A stretch of DNA of 64,000 nucleotides from Terrabacter sp040702505 (GTDB taxonomy: Bacteria; Actinomycetota; Actinomycetes; Actinomycetales; Dermatophilaceae): positions 124,001 through 188,000 of the forward strand of contig NZ_JBFBLC010000007.1 of assembly GCF_040702505.1 (NCBI RefSeq), written 5' to 3'. A model generated the notes under the pieces. The model was not told the origin of the DNA. It did no database searches and saw only the letters and a program-made list of their open reading frames with translations. Of the stretch, positions 25,195 through 33,268 are shown piece by piece. Both the position numbers and the translations under genes were made by a program. How positions within the stretch are numbered: the stretch's first letter is position 1; every line of letters begins with the position of its first letter.

Positions 25195-28100
25195 GTGACC
25201 TCGACGCGACTGGACTCGCACCGCTCCGAGACGGCTCCGGCGGCGCCGCGCGACGTCCACCGATCCGTCGACTGGCGGCGGCTGCGCAACCCCGTGGCGG
25301 TGTGGGCGCTGGTGGCCTGCGCGATCGCCGCGGTCGGTTCCTCCCTCGGCTCGCTCCTCGCCGGCCGCCTGGCCGAGCACGCCACGACCACGCTCGTCGA
25401 GCTGCTCGCCGTGTGCGTCGTCGGTGCGGCGCTGCTCGACACCGTGGGCCGCACGCTCTGGGCCGGGTCGGTCGACCGTGCCGAGGGGCGCCTGCGAGCC
25501 GACCTCCTCGACGCCGCGATGCACCAGCCGCTTAGGGCCCTCAACGACCAGGCGGTCGGCGAGGTGCTCGACCGCGTCGACGACGACACGCACGAGGTCG
25601 GCGCGCTGCTGCGCCAGAGCGCCTGGCAGGCCATCCGTACCGTGCTCGCGTCCGGGCCGTTGTGGATCGTGGCCGGCACCACGTGGTGGCCGGCGTTCAT
25701 CCTCTTCCCGCTCGCGGGGCTCGGGGCCGTCGCCGTGGTGCGGCCCCTGCTGCCGCAGGTGTCCGCCCGCAAGGTGGAGGAGGAGATGGCGTGGACCGAC
25801 CACGCCGCCGCCCTCGAGGAGGGGGTGGCCGCCCGCAACGACCTGCGCGCCAGCCTCGGCCAGGCCCATGTCGTACGCCGGTGCACCGAGCTCGCCGCCA
25901 CCGTGCACCGCCGCTTCGCCATCGTGCTGGGCCTCGAGAGCCGGATCGGGAGACGCACCGGCTCGCTGCTCCACGCCGTGCTCGCGGGCACGGCGCTCGT
26001 CGGAGTGGCCCTCGTCGTCGGCGACCGCCTCGACACGGCCGCGCTCGTGACACTTTTCCTCGTCACCACGATGTTCGTGGGCCAGGTCGACATGCTGGCG
26101 CGCCACCTCCCCGACCTGCAGGCCGGCTTCGGCGCGGTGCTGCGGCTGCGTGGACTCCTCGACGCGGAACGCGAGCCCGTCGGCGGGGCGGACCTGCCCG
26201 ACGGTCCGCTCGACGTCGCGTTCCGCGACCTGCACTTCGCGTACGCCGGTGGCCGGTTCGCGCTCGAGCACGTCGACCTACGGGTCCCCGCCGGCACGAC
26301 GTGCGCACTCGTCGGGCGCACCGGCTCGGGCAAGTCGACGCTGGCCTCGTTGCTCTCGCGCGCCGTCGAGCCCGAGCGCGGCACCGTGCTGCTCGGTGGT
26401 GTGGACGTGCTCGACGTCGACCTGCAGCAGCTGCGGTCCGCCGTCGGCGTCGTGACCCAGCGGACCGAGATCCTCGCCGGCACGCTGGCCGAGAACATCA
26501 CCCTGTTCGAGCCGGTCACACGCGCGCAGGTGGAGGGCGCGATCACCGAGCTGGGCCTGGACGACTGGGTGGCCGGCCTGCCCGACGGGCTGGACACGGT
26601 GCTGGGCCCCGGTGGCACCACCCTGTCGTCGGGGGAGGAGCAGCTCGTCGCCTTCGCGCGGCTGCTCGTCCGCGACGTCCGCGTCGTGGTGCTCGACGAG
26701 GCCACCGCCCGCATGGACCGGGTCACCGAGACCCAGGTGGTCCGCGCCGCCGAGCGGCTGCTCGCCGGACGCACCGGGCTGCTCGTCGCCCACCGCCTCT
26801 CGACGACGGAGCGCGCCGAGCAGGTGGCCGTGCTCGAGTCCGGTCACGTGGTGCAGCAGGGCCCACGCGCCCGGCTGGCGTCGCAGGAGGGGCCCTTCCG
26901 CGCCCTGCTGGTGGCATCGGCCGAGACCGGCGAGACCATGGTCCCCGGCCCTGCGGCGGTGGGACAGGTCGGCACGGCTCGCCGCACCGGCACCGCGCCC
27001 CCGGCGCCGGAGCTGCGGCCCACACCCGGTCTGGCTCGGGCGACCGCGTCGGCCCTGTTCATCGAGCCGCAGTGGGGCCTCGTCAGCGTGGGACTCTTCC
27101 TCGTCTCCGCGCTGACCGGCGCCTTCGGCGCCCTCACGGGCTGGATCTGGGGGCACCTCGTCGTGGCGCTGCAGCAGGGGCAGAGCCCGACCGGGCTGAC
27201 GGTCGCGCTGGTCGCCTCGCTGATGCTCTCGCCGCTGATGCTCGCCGAGGCGTTCCGCCGCTACCCCCGGTGGTGGATCTCGGTCATGCTGCGCGCGCGC
27301 TCAGCCGTCCTCGTCGGCCAGACGGCGCAGCACCGGCTGGAGCCGACGCCGCCGGGGGAGGCCGTTGCCCGCACGATGGACGCCGACCGGCTCGCGCGCT
27401 ATGCCGACCGCTGGGTCGACTTCGTCAACGGCCTTGTCATCGCCGGTGTGACCGCGGCGGTCGCCGGGAGCTGGGTGGCCGGTGCCGTGTTGCTCGCGGT
27501 GATGGCGGCCTCGGCCCTGGCCTCGTCGTTGGGGCGGCGCGTCGCAGGCCGCTCCGCGGCGGCCTCGGCCGCTGCACGCGCCCGGTTCGGACGCTCGCTG
27601 GTCTCGGCGCTCGACTCGGTGCGCACCATCAAGCTCGCCGCCTCGACGCCCAGCGTCCACGCCCACCTGAGGGAGGTCGACTCCGGGCGCGTGGAGGCGG
27701 CGGTGCGTGAGCACCGCGTGCAGGCGCTGCTCGACGGTGTGCCGGTCGTGCTCGTGCAGTGCGGCGTGGTGGCGGCTTGGGCCCTGCTCGTGATGGGGGA
27801 GTGGGGCCTGGCCACGGCCCTGCTCGTCGCCGGGGCCGTCAACGGCTTCGACTGGTTCGGCCGGGTGGCCGGGTCCGTCATCACCGAGGCCCCGGGCACC
27901 AAGGCGTGGATGCAGGCCACCAGCCGGCTCGCCGGCGGCGGTGACCTGATGCACGTCACGACGGGGGTCGACCTCGTCCACGGCGCAGCCCCGGCTCCGG
28001 CGCCAGTCGAGCGGGAGCCGCTGCGCACCCTCGAGCTCACGGGTGTCACGGCGGTGCACGACGACGGGACACTGGGCGCCACCGACGTCGACCTGACGGT

Positions 28101-28704
28101 GCACGCCCGCGAGCTGGTGCTGCTCCTCGGCCAGGTCGGCTCCGGCAAGTCGAGCCTGCTCTCGGCGCTGGCCGGGCTCATCAGCTCCCGCGGCGAGATC
28201 CGCTGGAACGGCCAGTCGGTGTCCGACGCGCAGGCGTTCCTGCGACCCGGTCGGGTGGCCCACGTCGCACAGGTGCCGCTCGTGCTGTCGGGCACCTTCA
28301 GCGACAACGTGCGACTCGACCACGCCGACCGTGAGGTCATGCCCGCGCTGCAGGCTGCCCGGATGGGCGCCGACGTGGACGCGGCCGGCGGGCCCGATTC
28401 CCTGGTCGGCCACCGCGGCGTCCGGCTCTCGGGTGGGCAGGTGCAGCGGCTGGCGCTCGCGCGAGCCCTCGCCTGCGACGCCGAGCTGCTCCTCGCTGAC
28501 GACGTGTCGTCCGCGCTCGACTCCGCCACCGAGATCGAGCTGTGGTCCACCCTGCGGGAGCGGGGTGCCACGGTGATCGGAGCCACCTCCAAGCGCGCCG
28601 CCCTGGCCCAGGCCGACCGCGTCGTGGTGCTCGTCGAGGGTCAGGTGGCCGCGGTCGGGCCTTGGGTCGAGCTGTCGGACGACTGGGGTCACCTCGCGGG
28701 CTGA
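25195..28704 (+). CDS. Fused double ABC exporter (TMD-NBD-TMD-NBD) with one degenerate ATP site
   Basis: A single 1169-residue chain with two ABC exporter halves. Half 1: membrane domain about 35-310; NBD with Walker A 'GRTGSGKST' (near 373), signature 'LSSGE' (near 480), Walker B plus Glu 'VVLDEATARMD', H-loop 'VAHRLST'. Half 2: membrane domain about 630-900; NBD with Walker A 'GQVGSGKSS' (near 980), signature 'LSGGQ' (near 1080), Walker B followed by Asp 'LLADDVSSALD', and no H-loop His ('GATSKRAA'). This gives one normal site (Walker A/B of half 1 with signature of half 2) and one degenerate site, as in heterodimeric exporters. Substrate unknown. Confidence 0.9.
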   Translation: MTSTRLDSHRSETAPAAPRDVHRSVDWRRLRNPVAVWALVACAIAAVGSSLGSLLAGRLAEHATTTLVELLAVCVVGAALLDTVGRTLWAGSVDRAEGRLRADLLDAAMHQPLRALNDQAVGEVLDRVDDDTHEVGALLRQSAWQAIRTVLASGPLWIVAGTTWWPAFILFPLAGLGAVAVVRPLLPQVSARKVEEEMAWTDHAAALEEGVAARNDLRASLGQAHVVRRCTELAATVHRRFAIVLGLESRIGRRTGSLLHAVLAGTALVGVALVVGDRLDTAALVTLFLVTTMFVGQVDMLARHLPDLQAGFGAVLRLRGLLDAEREPVGGADLPDGPLDVAFRDLHFAYAGGRFALEHVDLRVPAGTTCALVGRTGSGKSTLASLLSRAVEPERGTVLLGGVDVLDVDLQQLRSAVGVVTQRTEILAGTLAENITLFEPVTRAQVEGAITELGLDDWVAGLPDGLDTVLGPGGTTLSSGEEQLVAFARLLVRDVRVVVLDEATARMDRVTETQVVRAAERLLAGRTGLLVAHRLSTTERAEQVAVLESGHVVQQGPRARLASQEGPFRALLVASAETGETMVPGPAAVGQVGTARRTGTAPPAPELRPTPGLARATASALFIEPQWGLVSVGLFLVSALTGAFGALTGWIWGHLVVALQQGQSPTGLTVALVASLMLSPLMLAEAFRRYPRWWISVMLRARSAVLVGQTAQHRLEPTPPGEAVARTMDADRLARYADRWVDFVNGLVIAGVTAAVAGSWVAGAVLLAVMAASALASSLGRRVAGRSAAASAAARARFGRSLVSALDSVRTIKLAASTPSVHAHLREVDSGRVEAAVREHRVQALLDGVPVVLVQCGVVAAWALLVMGEWGLATALLVAGAVNGFDWFGRVAGSVITEAPGTKAWMQATSRLAGGGDLMHVTTGVDLVHGAAPAPAPVEREPLRTLELTGVTAVHDDGTLGATDVDLTVHARELVLLLGQVGSGKSSLLSALAGLISSRGEIRWNGQSVSDAQAFLRPGRVAHVAQVPLVLSGTFSDNVRLDHADREVMPALQAARMGADVDAAGGPDSLVGHRGVRLSGGQVQRLALARALACDAELLLADDVSSALDSATEIELWSTLRERGATVIGATSKRAALAQADRVVVLVEGQVAAVGPWVELSDDWGHLAG

Positions 28705-28765
28705 CCGGGTGCGTATGGCACTGGGACGCGAACGGCTCAACGGCGATGTGCACCGTCCGTGCGCG

Positions 28766-28771
28766 TAGCGT
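28766..28771 (+). promoter_or_regulatory. -10 box and short leader reading frame before the TRIC gene
   Basis: TAGCGT lies six bases before an ATG (28778) that opens a ten-codon frame MSAAVEEAPR. Its TGA (28808-28810) overlaps the GTG start of the channel gene (28807). GAGGAGG inside the small frame (28793-28799) is the channel gene's ribosome site. The small frame could couple translation. Confidence 0.35.
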
Positions 28772-28806
28772 GTCGGCATGAGCGCAGCTGTCGAGGAGGC
28801 GCCGAG

Positions 28807-29439
28807 GTGATCCACGTCAGCACGCTGCTGCTCGCGCTGGACCTGGCCGGGACCGCGGTCTTCGCCCTGAACGGGGCACTGACCGCGGTCAGGGCGGCCC
28901 GCCTCGACATCGTCGGGGTCCTCACCCTGGGGATCGTCACGGCGATCGGCGGTGGCATCGTGCGTGACGTCATCATCGGCTACCTGCCGCCGTCGACGTT
29001 CCGCGACTGGCGCTATCTCGTTGTGGCCGCGACCGGTGCGCTGGTCGCGTTCGTCTGGGGCCGCAGGCTCGACCGGATGACCTTCGCCATCGACGTCTTC
29101 GACGCGCTCGGCCTCAGCTTCTTCGCCGTGACCGGGGCCAGCAAGGCACTCGATGCGGGTCTCGGACCGATCCAGGCCATGGTGCTCGGGGCCATCACCG
29201 GGGTGGGCGGGGGAACGATCCGGGACGTGATGATCGGGCGCGTCCCCACCGTGCTCAGCAGCGGGTTGTATGCCATCCCGGCCCTCGTCGGTGCCGCCAT
29301 CACCGTCGTGGCCGCCGAGCTCGGCCTTCGGGGCTGGCCCGCCGCCGTCGTGGCCGTCGTGGCCTGCTTCGTCATCAGGCTCGTGGGCATCCGCTACGAC
29401 CTCAACGCGCCGGAGCCGCCCGGAACGCAACGGGCCTGA
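28807..29439 (+). CDS. TRIC-family cation channel (YadS/UPF0126)
   Basis: A 210-residue membrane protein with two repeats of three helices plus a last helix, the fold of bacterial TRIC channels, which form trimeric K+-permeable pores. Each repeat has the family signature: 'IGGGIVRDVIIG' (about 40) and 'VGGGTIRDVMIG' (about 124), lipid-binding glycine-rich kinks. GTG 28807 is used because GAGGAGG precedes it at the right spacing and it overlaps a short leader frame; longer in-frame starts add non-homologous residues. It faces the HNH endonuclease gene across a tandem repeat. Confidence 0.9.
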   Translation: MIHVSTLLLALDLAGTAVFALNGALTAVRAARLDIVGVLTLGIVTAIGGGIVRDVIIGYLPPSTFRDWRYLVVAATGALVAFVWGRRLDRMTFAIDVFDALGLSFFAVTGASKALDAGLGPIQAMVLGAITGVGGGTIRDVMIGRVPTVLSSGLYAIPALVGAAITVVAAELGLRGWPAAVVAVVACFVIRLVGIRYDLNAPEPPGTQRA

Positions 29440-29486
29440 CCCAGGTCGGCCCCCGCGGCCGCTTCGAGCGGCGCGGCGACCTGGAG

Positions 29487-29540
29487 GTGCCGGCGGCCCT
29501 GGACGTCCCGGCGGCCCTGGACGTCCCGGCGGCCCTGGAC
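29487..29540. repeat. 18-bp tandem repeat, three units, at a convergent junction
   Basis: Units start at 29487, 29505 and 29523: GTCCCGGCGGCCCTGGAC, with one base change in the first. They lie between the TRIC gene and the HNH endonuclease gene. Confidence 0.85.
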
Positions 29541-29620
29541 GGGTCGGCGACCCGCGCCCTGCGCTGCCCCCGGACGTGCCAGCGACCCCGCCGGTGGTGG
29601 CGGGGTGTGGGGCGTGGTGG

Positions 29621-31510
29621 TCAGGTGTGCCAGGTGACGCCGAGGGCGGTGATGGTGGCGGTGAGGTCGCGTTCGTGGACCTCGGTGTGGTGTCGCTGGC
29701 AGAGCAGGGCGCTGTTGGACACGCAGGTCGTGCCGCCGTGGCGCCAGTGGACGACGTGGTGGGCTTCGCACCAGGTGGCCGGAACGGTGCAGCCGGGGTA
29801 GGTGCAGCCTTTGTCGCGGTGGATCAGGGCCAGGCGTTGGCCCCGGGTGAACAGGCGCCGGCTGCGGCCGACGTCGAGGGGTTCGCTGTCGGTGCCGAGG
29901 ACGACGGGGATGATCTCGGCGTCGCACGCCATCCGCCGCACCACGCCGGGGGACAGGACGTCACCGGAGAGGGTGGTGCCGGTGCCTGTATTGGTGAGGT
30001 CGCCGAGGAGGGTGTCCCAGTCGATGAGGACGACGACCTTGGCCTTGTCGGTGACCGGGACGCCATCGGCGGCGGCGACGCCGCGCTGCACCATCGTCAG
30101 CAGGGCTTCGAGGCGGCGCCGGGCGAAGCTGCGAGTGTCGTCGCTGATCTTGTGGCCGTGCTCGTCGGTGACGGGGGCGGGCGCGGAGAGCGGGTCGATG
30201 GCGGCTTTGACGATGGCGGCCGCCTCCGGGTCGAGGGTGGCGCGCAGGCCGACCATGCCGGTGGCGGTGGGCTGGGTGAACCACAGGCCGCGAGCGTCAC
30301 GGCGCCGGTGGTCGAGCCGGTCCTCGTCCTTGGGTGGGCGGATCTGTTCGGTGTGGTGCCGGGCGAGGCGGGCGAGCTCCTCAGGGCGCAGCTGCGCGGC
30401 CTGGTCGGTGAGGTCGGCGATCGCGGTGGCGAGGTCGGCGGGGTCGGCGATGGGGTGGGTGCGGGTGTGGAAGTCGATGATCTGGGCGGCGTGGCCGACG
30501 GTGACCTGTTGGGTGGCGACGAGCATCCGTAGCCGGGCCCACCGGGTTTCGGTCAGGGCGGTGCCGACGGTGACGAAGGCTTTGGCCTGTGCGGCGGTCA
30601 GGGACGGGTCGTGCCGGCGGAGCCAGTCGGTGCGGGACAGGCCTTCGGGGGCGTCGGTGCCGCGGGCGGCGAGCTCGGCGATGATCGTGACGAGGGTGAC
30701 CTCGTAGGTGCGGCGTTGTGCGGCGACCCGCTCCGCAGCGGCGGTCAGGTCGAGGTCCGCGTGGGTGGTGAGGCCGAACCCGGCCATCGCGGCGACCTCG
30801 ATCGCGTCCAACGTCTCGGGCCGGCTCCCGGTGCCGTGGTCGCGGTCGGCGTGGGCGGCGGCGTGGGCGTCTATCGCGGCGAGCCAGGCGGGGTCGTCGA
30901 TCATCTGCTGGTAGCCGGCCTCGTCGAGCCACTGCACCTGGTCCAGGTCCAGCGACTCCAGTTCCTCGGCTGAGTTGCCTCCCCACGGCCCGGCCGGTGC
31001 CCCGGCCGGTCGGGTATGCGGGGCGACCCGCCGGGTCCGCCGCCGAGCGGCCGCGGCGTCGCACGCGCTCTCACCGTCGCCGGCACCGGCGTCAGCGTCG
31101 GCGGCATCGGCGGCATTGGCCAGCTTGGCTGGCTGGTGCTCGGATCCGTCGGCGGGTCCCGCCTGCGCCGACTGCGCCGGCCCTGGCTCCCGGAACCACT
31201 CCGACCACGCCGGCTGCGCGGCTTGAGCGGGACCGGCTGTCGGGGCGAAGAACGCCGACCCGGCCGGCTGGGCGAAGAGGGCCGAGTCGGCCGACTGCGA
31301 GGCATGAGCCCACTCCGACCCCTCGCGCGCCTGGGTGAAGAAGGCCGACCCCACCGACCGCGCGGACAGCTGCGAGGGAGCGGACGGCATACGCCCCGCG
31401 AAGCGCTCCCAGAACCCGCCCTCGGCCACCCCACCCGCGGCGCGCTGACGCGCCTCGAGGTCGGTGAGCCGGCTCCGGAGGAGCTCGAGCTTCGATGGTT
31501 CTGGGGCCAT
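29621..31510 (-). CDS. DUF222/13E12-family protein with C-terminal HNH nuclease domain
   Basis: A 629-residue protein of the actinobacterial 13E12 repeat family. The DUF222 region (about 230-500) is followed by an HNH domain near the C-terminus: 'CTYPGCTVPATWCEAHHVVHW', then 'CQRHHTEVHE', with two zinc-type cysteines and the His-His/Asn/His metal site. The N-terminal part (about 40-170) is low-complexity, rich in Ala, Gln, Ser and Pro, with degenerate 'SAFF' repeats. Biological role of the family is unsettled; these genes are multi-copy and often in the SOS regulon. ATG 31510 lies just past a LexA-type box and is favoured over an ATG inside that box. Confidence 0.88.
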   Translation of the reverse strand: MAPEPSKLELLRSRLTDLEARQRAAGGVAEGGFWERFAGRMPSAPSQLSARSVGSAFFTQAREGSEWAHASQSADSALFAQPAGSAFFAPTAGPAQAAQPAWSEWFREPGPAQSAQAGPADGSEHQPAKLANAADAADADAGAGDGESACDAAAARRRTRRVAPHTRPAGAPAGPWGGNSAEELESLDLDQVQWLDEAGYQQMIDDPAWLAAIDAHAAAHADRDHGTGSRPETLDAIEVAAMAGFGLTTHADLDLTAAAERVAAQRRTYEVTLVTIIAELAARGTDAPEGLSRTDWLRRHDPSLTAAQAKAFVTVGTALTETRWARLRMLVATQQVTVGHAAQIIDFHTRTHPIADPADLATAIADLTDQAAQLRPEELARLARHHTEQIRPPKDEDRLDHRRRDARGLWFTQPTATGMVGLRATLDPEAAAIVKAAIDPLSAPAPVTDEHGHKISDDTRSFARRRLEALLTMVQRGVAAADGVPVTDKAKVVVLIDWDTLLGDLTNTGTGTTLSGDVLSPGVVRRMACDAEIIPVVLGTDSEPLDVGRSRRLFTRGQRLALIHRDKGCTYPGCTVPATWCEAHHVVHWRHGGTTCVSNSALLCQRHHTEVHERDLTATITALGVTWHT

Positions 31511-31513
31511 GAG

Positions 31514-31529
31514 TCGAACATACATTCGA
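31514..31529 (-). promoter_or_regulatory. LexA (SOS) box overlapping the -10 of the HNH gene
   Basis: TCGAAC-ATAC-ATTCGA matches the actinobacterial consensus TCGAAC-N4-GTTCGA except for one base. Read on the gene's strand it includes TATGTT, six bases before the ATG at 31510, so the operator would cover the -10 box of a leaderless transcript. Confidence 0.75.
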
Positions 31530-31711
31530 TCACCGACAGTGGATCGGGCTCATCCGCAGCAGGGACCTGCGTCGACGAGACCCCGATGGGTAGGACAACA
31601 GATGCCGGTCCGTCCGACCGGAACGAGCGCCGCCGGGGAGTTCCCGACGGTGACGTCTTCCGGTCCGGCAACCGGCCCAGCGGAAGACCGCACGATCGAA
31701 GGGAGCGAACC

Positions 31712-31966
31712 GTGCCCGAGAACCCTGACGCCCAGCCGCGCACCGAGCCTGCGACGCAGGCGGCTTCGTCCGTTCGGCGCGAGCCGTTTGCAGGGACGGC
31801 GGAGGAGCGGGAGCCCGAGAGGGACGCGATCCCGGACGGCCCACACGCGCCGGGTGACCCGGGCGACGACGAGCTCGAGGCTCAGGCGGCCGACGACTTC
31901 TTCCATGACCGGCCGGCCGCGACCTCCGCGCGAGTCTTCGACCCCGGCTCAGACGCAGCTTCGTGA
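31712..31966 (+). CDS. Small acidic, probably disordered protein (84 aa)
   Basis: I do not recognise a family. The 84 residues are rich in Pro, Glu, Asp and Ala ('MPENPDAQPRTEP' ... 'DDELEAQAADDFFHDRP'), without membrane segments, and look intrinsically disordered. GTG 31712 is preceded by GAAGGGAGC at good spacing, which is the main reason to accept the gene. It is divergent from the HNH gene and convergent with a GAF-ANTAR gene. It resembles in style, but not in sequence, the acidic protein at 38133. Confidence 0.5.
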   Translation: MPENPDAQPRTEPATQAASSVRREPFAGTAEEREPERDAIPDGPHAPGDPGDDELEAQAADDFFHDRPAATSARVFDPGSDAAS

Positions 31967-32010
31967 CGAGGGGTTGCTGAGCCCGTCGCGTAGTGCGGCG
32001 CGCGGTTTGA

Positions 32011-32727
32011 CTACAAGCCGTCCGCGGTTCCCGTCTCGACGAGCTCGGCCGCGATGTCGGCCAGTTTGCGGTTGGCGTTCTGGCTGGCTACGCGGAGCCG
32101 GTCGAACGCCTCGTCCACCGTCAGCTTGTGGCGTTCGATGAGGATGCCCATCGCCGCCCCGATGGTGCGGCTGCGCAGCAGGGCCACCTCGAGGTTCTCC
32201 GCGGCGTCCTCGACGCGTGCTGCGTCGATGGCGATGGCGGCGTGCTCGGCCAGCACGTGGGCCCGGGCGGCGGCGTCGCGGTCGAAGGCGTGCGGCCGGT
32301 CCGCGTACACAGTCATCACTCCGGTGGTCGCACCCCGCAGCACCAGGGGGATCGAGATGACTGCGCGCACGCGGGTGTGCGCCACCATCTCCTCCGCGTA
32401 GTGCCGGAACTGCTCCTCGTGCTCGAGGTCGGGGCAGCAGACGGTGCGGGCCTCGTCGAAGGCGACGATCCCGGGGCTCGCGCCGACCCCGACCGCGATC
32501 CCGCCGATCACCCGGACGAGCTCGGAGTCGTTCGCCGCGAGCATCCGGGCCGGCCGCTGGTGCACGTCGTCGGTCACGACGACGGCGGCCCACGTGCAGG
32601 GCACGGCGTGGATCGCCGACTCGACGACCCCGTGGACGGTGGGCATGACGCCGGGAGTCTCGACGAGCTCGCGGGCCAGGTGGGCGAACTCCTCGGGTGA
32701 GGACGGGTGGTCGATCACACCGGTCAT
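32011..32727 (-). CDS. GAF-ANTAR transcription antiterminator
   Basis: A 238-residue regulator with a GAF sensor domain (about 15-165) and a C-terminal ANTAR RNA-binding domain (about 175-230). The ANTAR pattern is clear: 'SRTIGAAMGILIERHKLTVDEAFDRLRVASQNANRKLADIA'. ANTAR proteins bind paired hexaloop hairpins in leader RNA and stop termination. The start at 32727 gives a domain-length N-terminus; a GTG 22 codons upstream is possible. It lies 76 bp downstream of the molybdopterin oxidoreductase operon, on the same strand. The signal it senses is unknown. Confidence 0.85.
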   Translation of the reverse strand: MTGVIDHPSSPEEFAHLARELVETPGVMPTVHGVVESAIHAVPCTWAAVVVTDDVHQRPARMLAANDSELVRVIGGIAVGVGASPGIVAFDEARTVCCPDLEHEEQFRHYAEEMVAHTRVRAVISIPLVLRGATTGVMTVYADRPHAFDRDAAARAHVLAEHAAIAIDAARVEDAAENLEVALLRSRTIGAAMGILIERHKLTVDEAFDRLRVASQNANRKLADIAAELVETGTADGL

Positions 32728-32803
32728 GGTTCCGATCCGTGGGAGGGGTGGGGCGGCGTCCTGCGGTGGGCCACTCAAGTGTGCTGCGGACACGATCCCG
32801 TTG

Positions 32804-33268
32804 TCACGGGTCGACGATGAGGGCCTGCGGTGCGGCCTGCTTCATCCGGGTGTTGAGCCAGCGCAGCTGGCGCCCGGTCTCGGCGTTGGCGGAGTTCGCG
32901 ACCTCGAGCAGCTCGCGGTCGCGCAGGCCCTGGGCCCCCTGGGCGACGACCGTCCACGTCGTCTGGACCAGTGAGCCGAGCACGTGCAGGTCCTGCAGGT
33001 CGCGCAGCAAGCCCACCGGACCCGAGCGCACGTCGGCGAGCCCCGAGGCGTGCAGGCGCTCGGGCTCCTCGAGCTGCTCGTCCTCCCCGTAGCGCTCGAT
33101 GACGGGCGCCAGTCTCTCGCGGTGCTGGTCGCTCCAGCCGGCCAGGGTCTGGCAGGTGTGGTAGACGTCCGCCTCCTGCTGGTGTCCCTGCGCGACCGCT
33201 CGGAACGAGTCCGCGAGGGTCTTCTCGCTGTGGTCGGCGAGACCGATGTAGGTGCTGAGGTGCGGCAT
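32804..33268 (-). CDS. Helical partner protein of the molybdopterin oxidoreductase
   Basis: A 154-residue soluble protein, mostly alpha-helical by eye ('ADHSEKTLADSFRAVAQGHQQEADVYHTC', 'LQDLHVLGSLVQTTWTVVAQGAQGLRD'), with a pattern like a four-helix bundle. No metal-binding Glu/His set of ferritins is obvious. The ATG overlaps the stop of the oxidoreductase gene (TGATG), so translation is coupled and the two should work together, for example as chaperone, anchor or electron-transfer partner. I cannot name a family. Confidence 0.7.
   Translation of the reverse strand: MPHLSTYIGLADHSEKTLADSFRAVAQGHQQEADVYHTCQTLAGWSDQHRERLAPVIERYGEDEQLEEPERLHASGLADVRSGPVGLLRDLQDLHVLGSLVQTTWTVVAQGAQGLRDRELLEVANSANAETGRQLRWLNTRMKQAAPQALIVDP

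Noticed and set aside
28759..28806. Earlier GTG start for the TRIC channel
   Set aside because: The added residues are not homologous and lie upstream of the clear GAGGAGG ribosome site; the start at 28807 fits the family better.
29487..29540. Short CRISPR or attachment site after the TRIC gene
   Set aside because: No spacers and no integrase; the repeat unit has no tRNA-like part.
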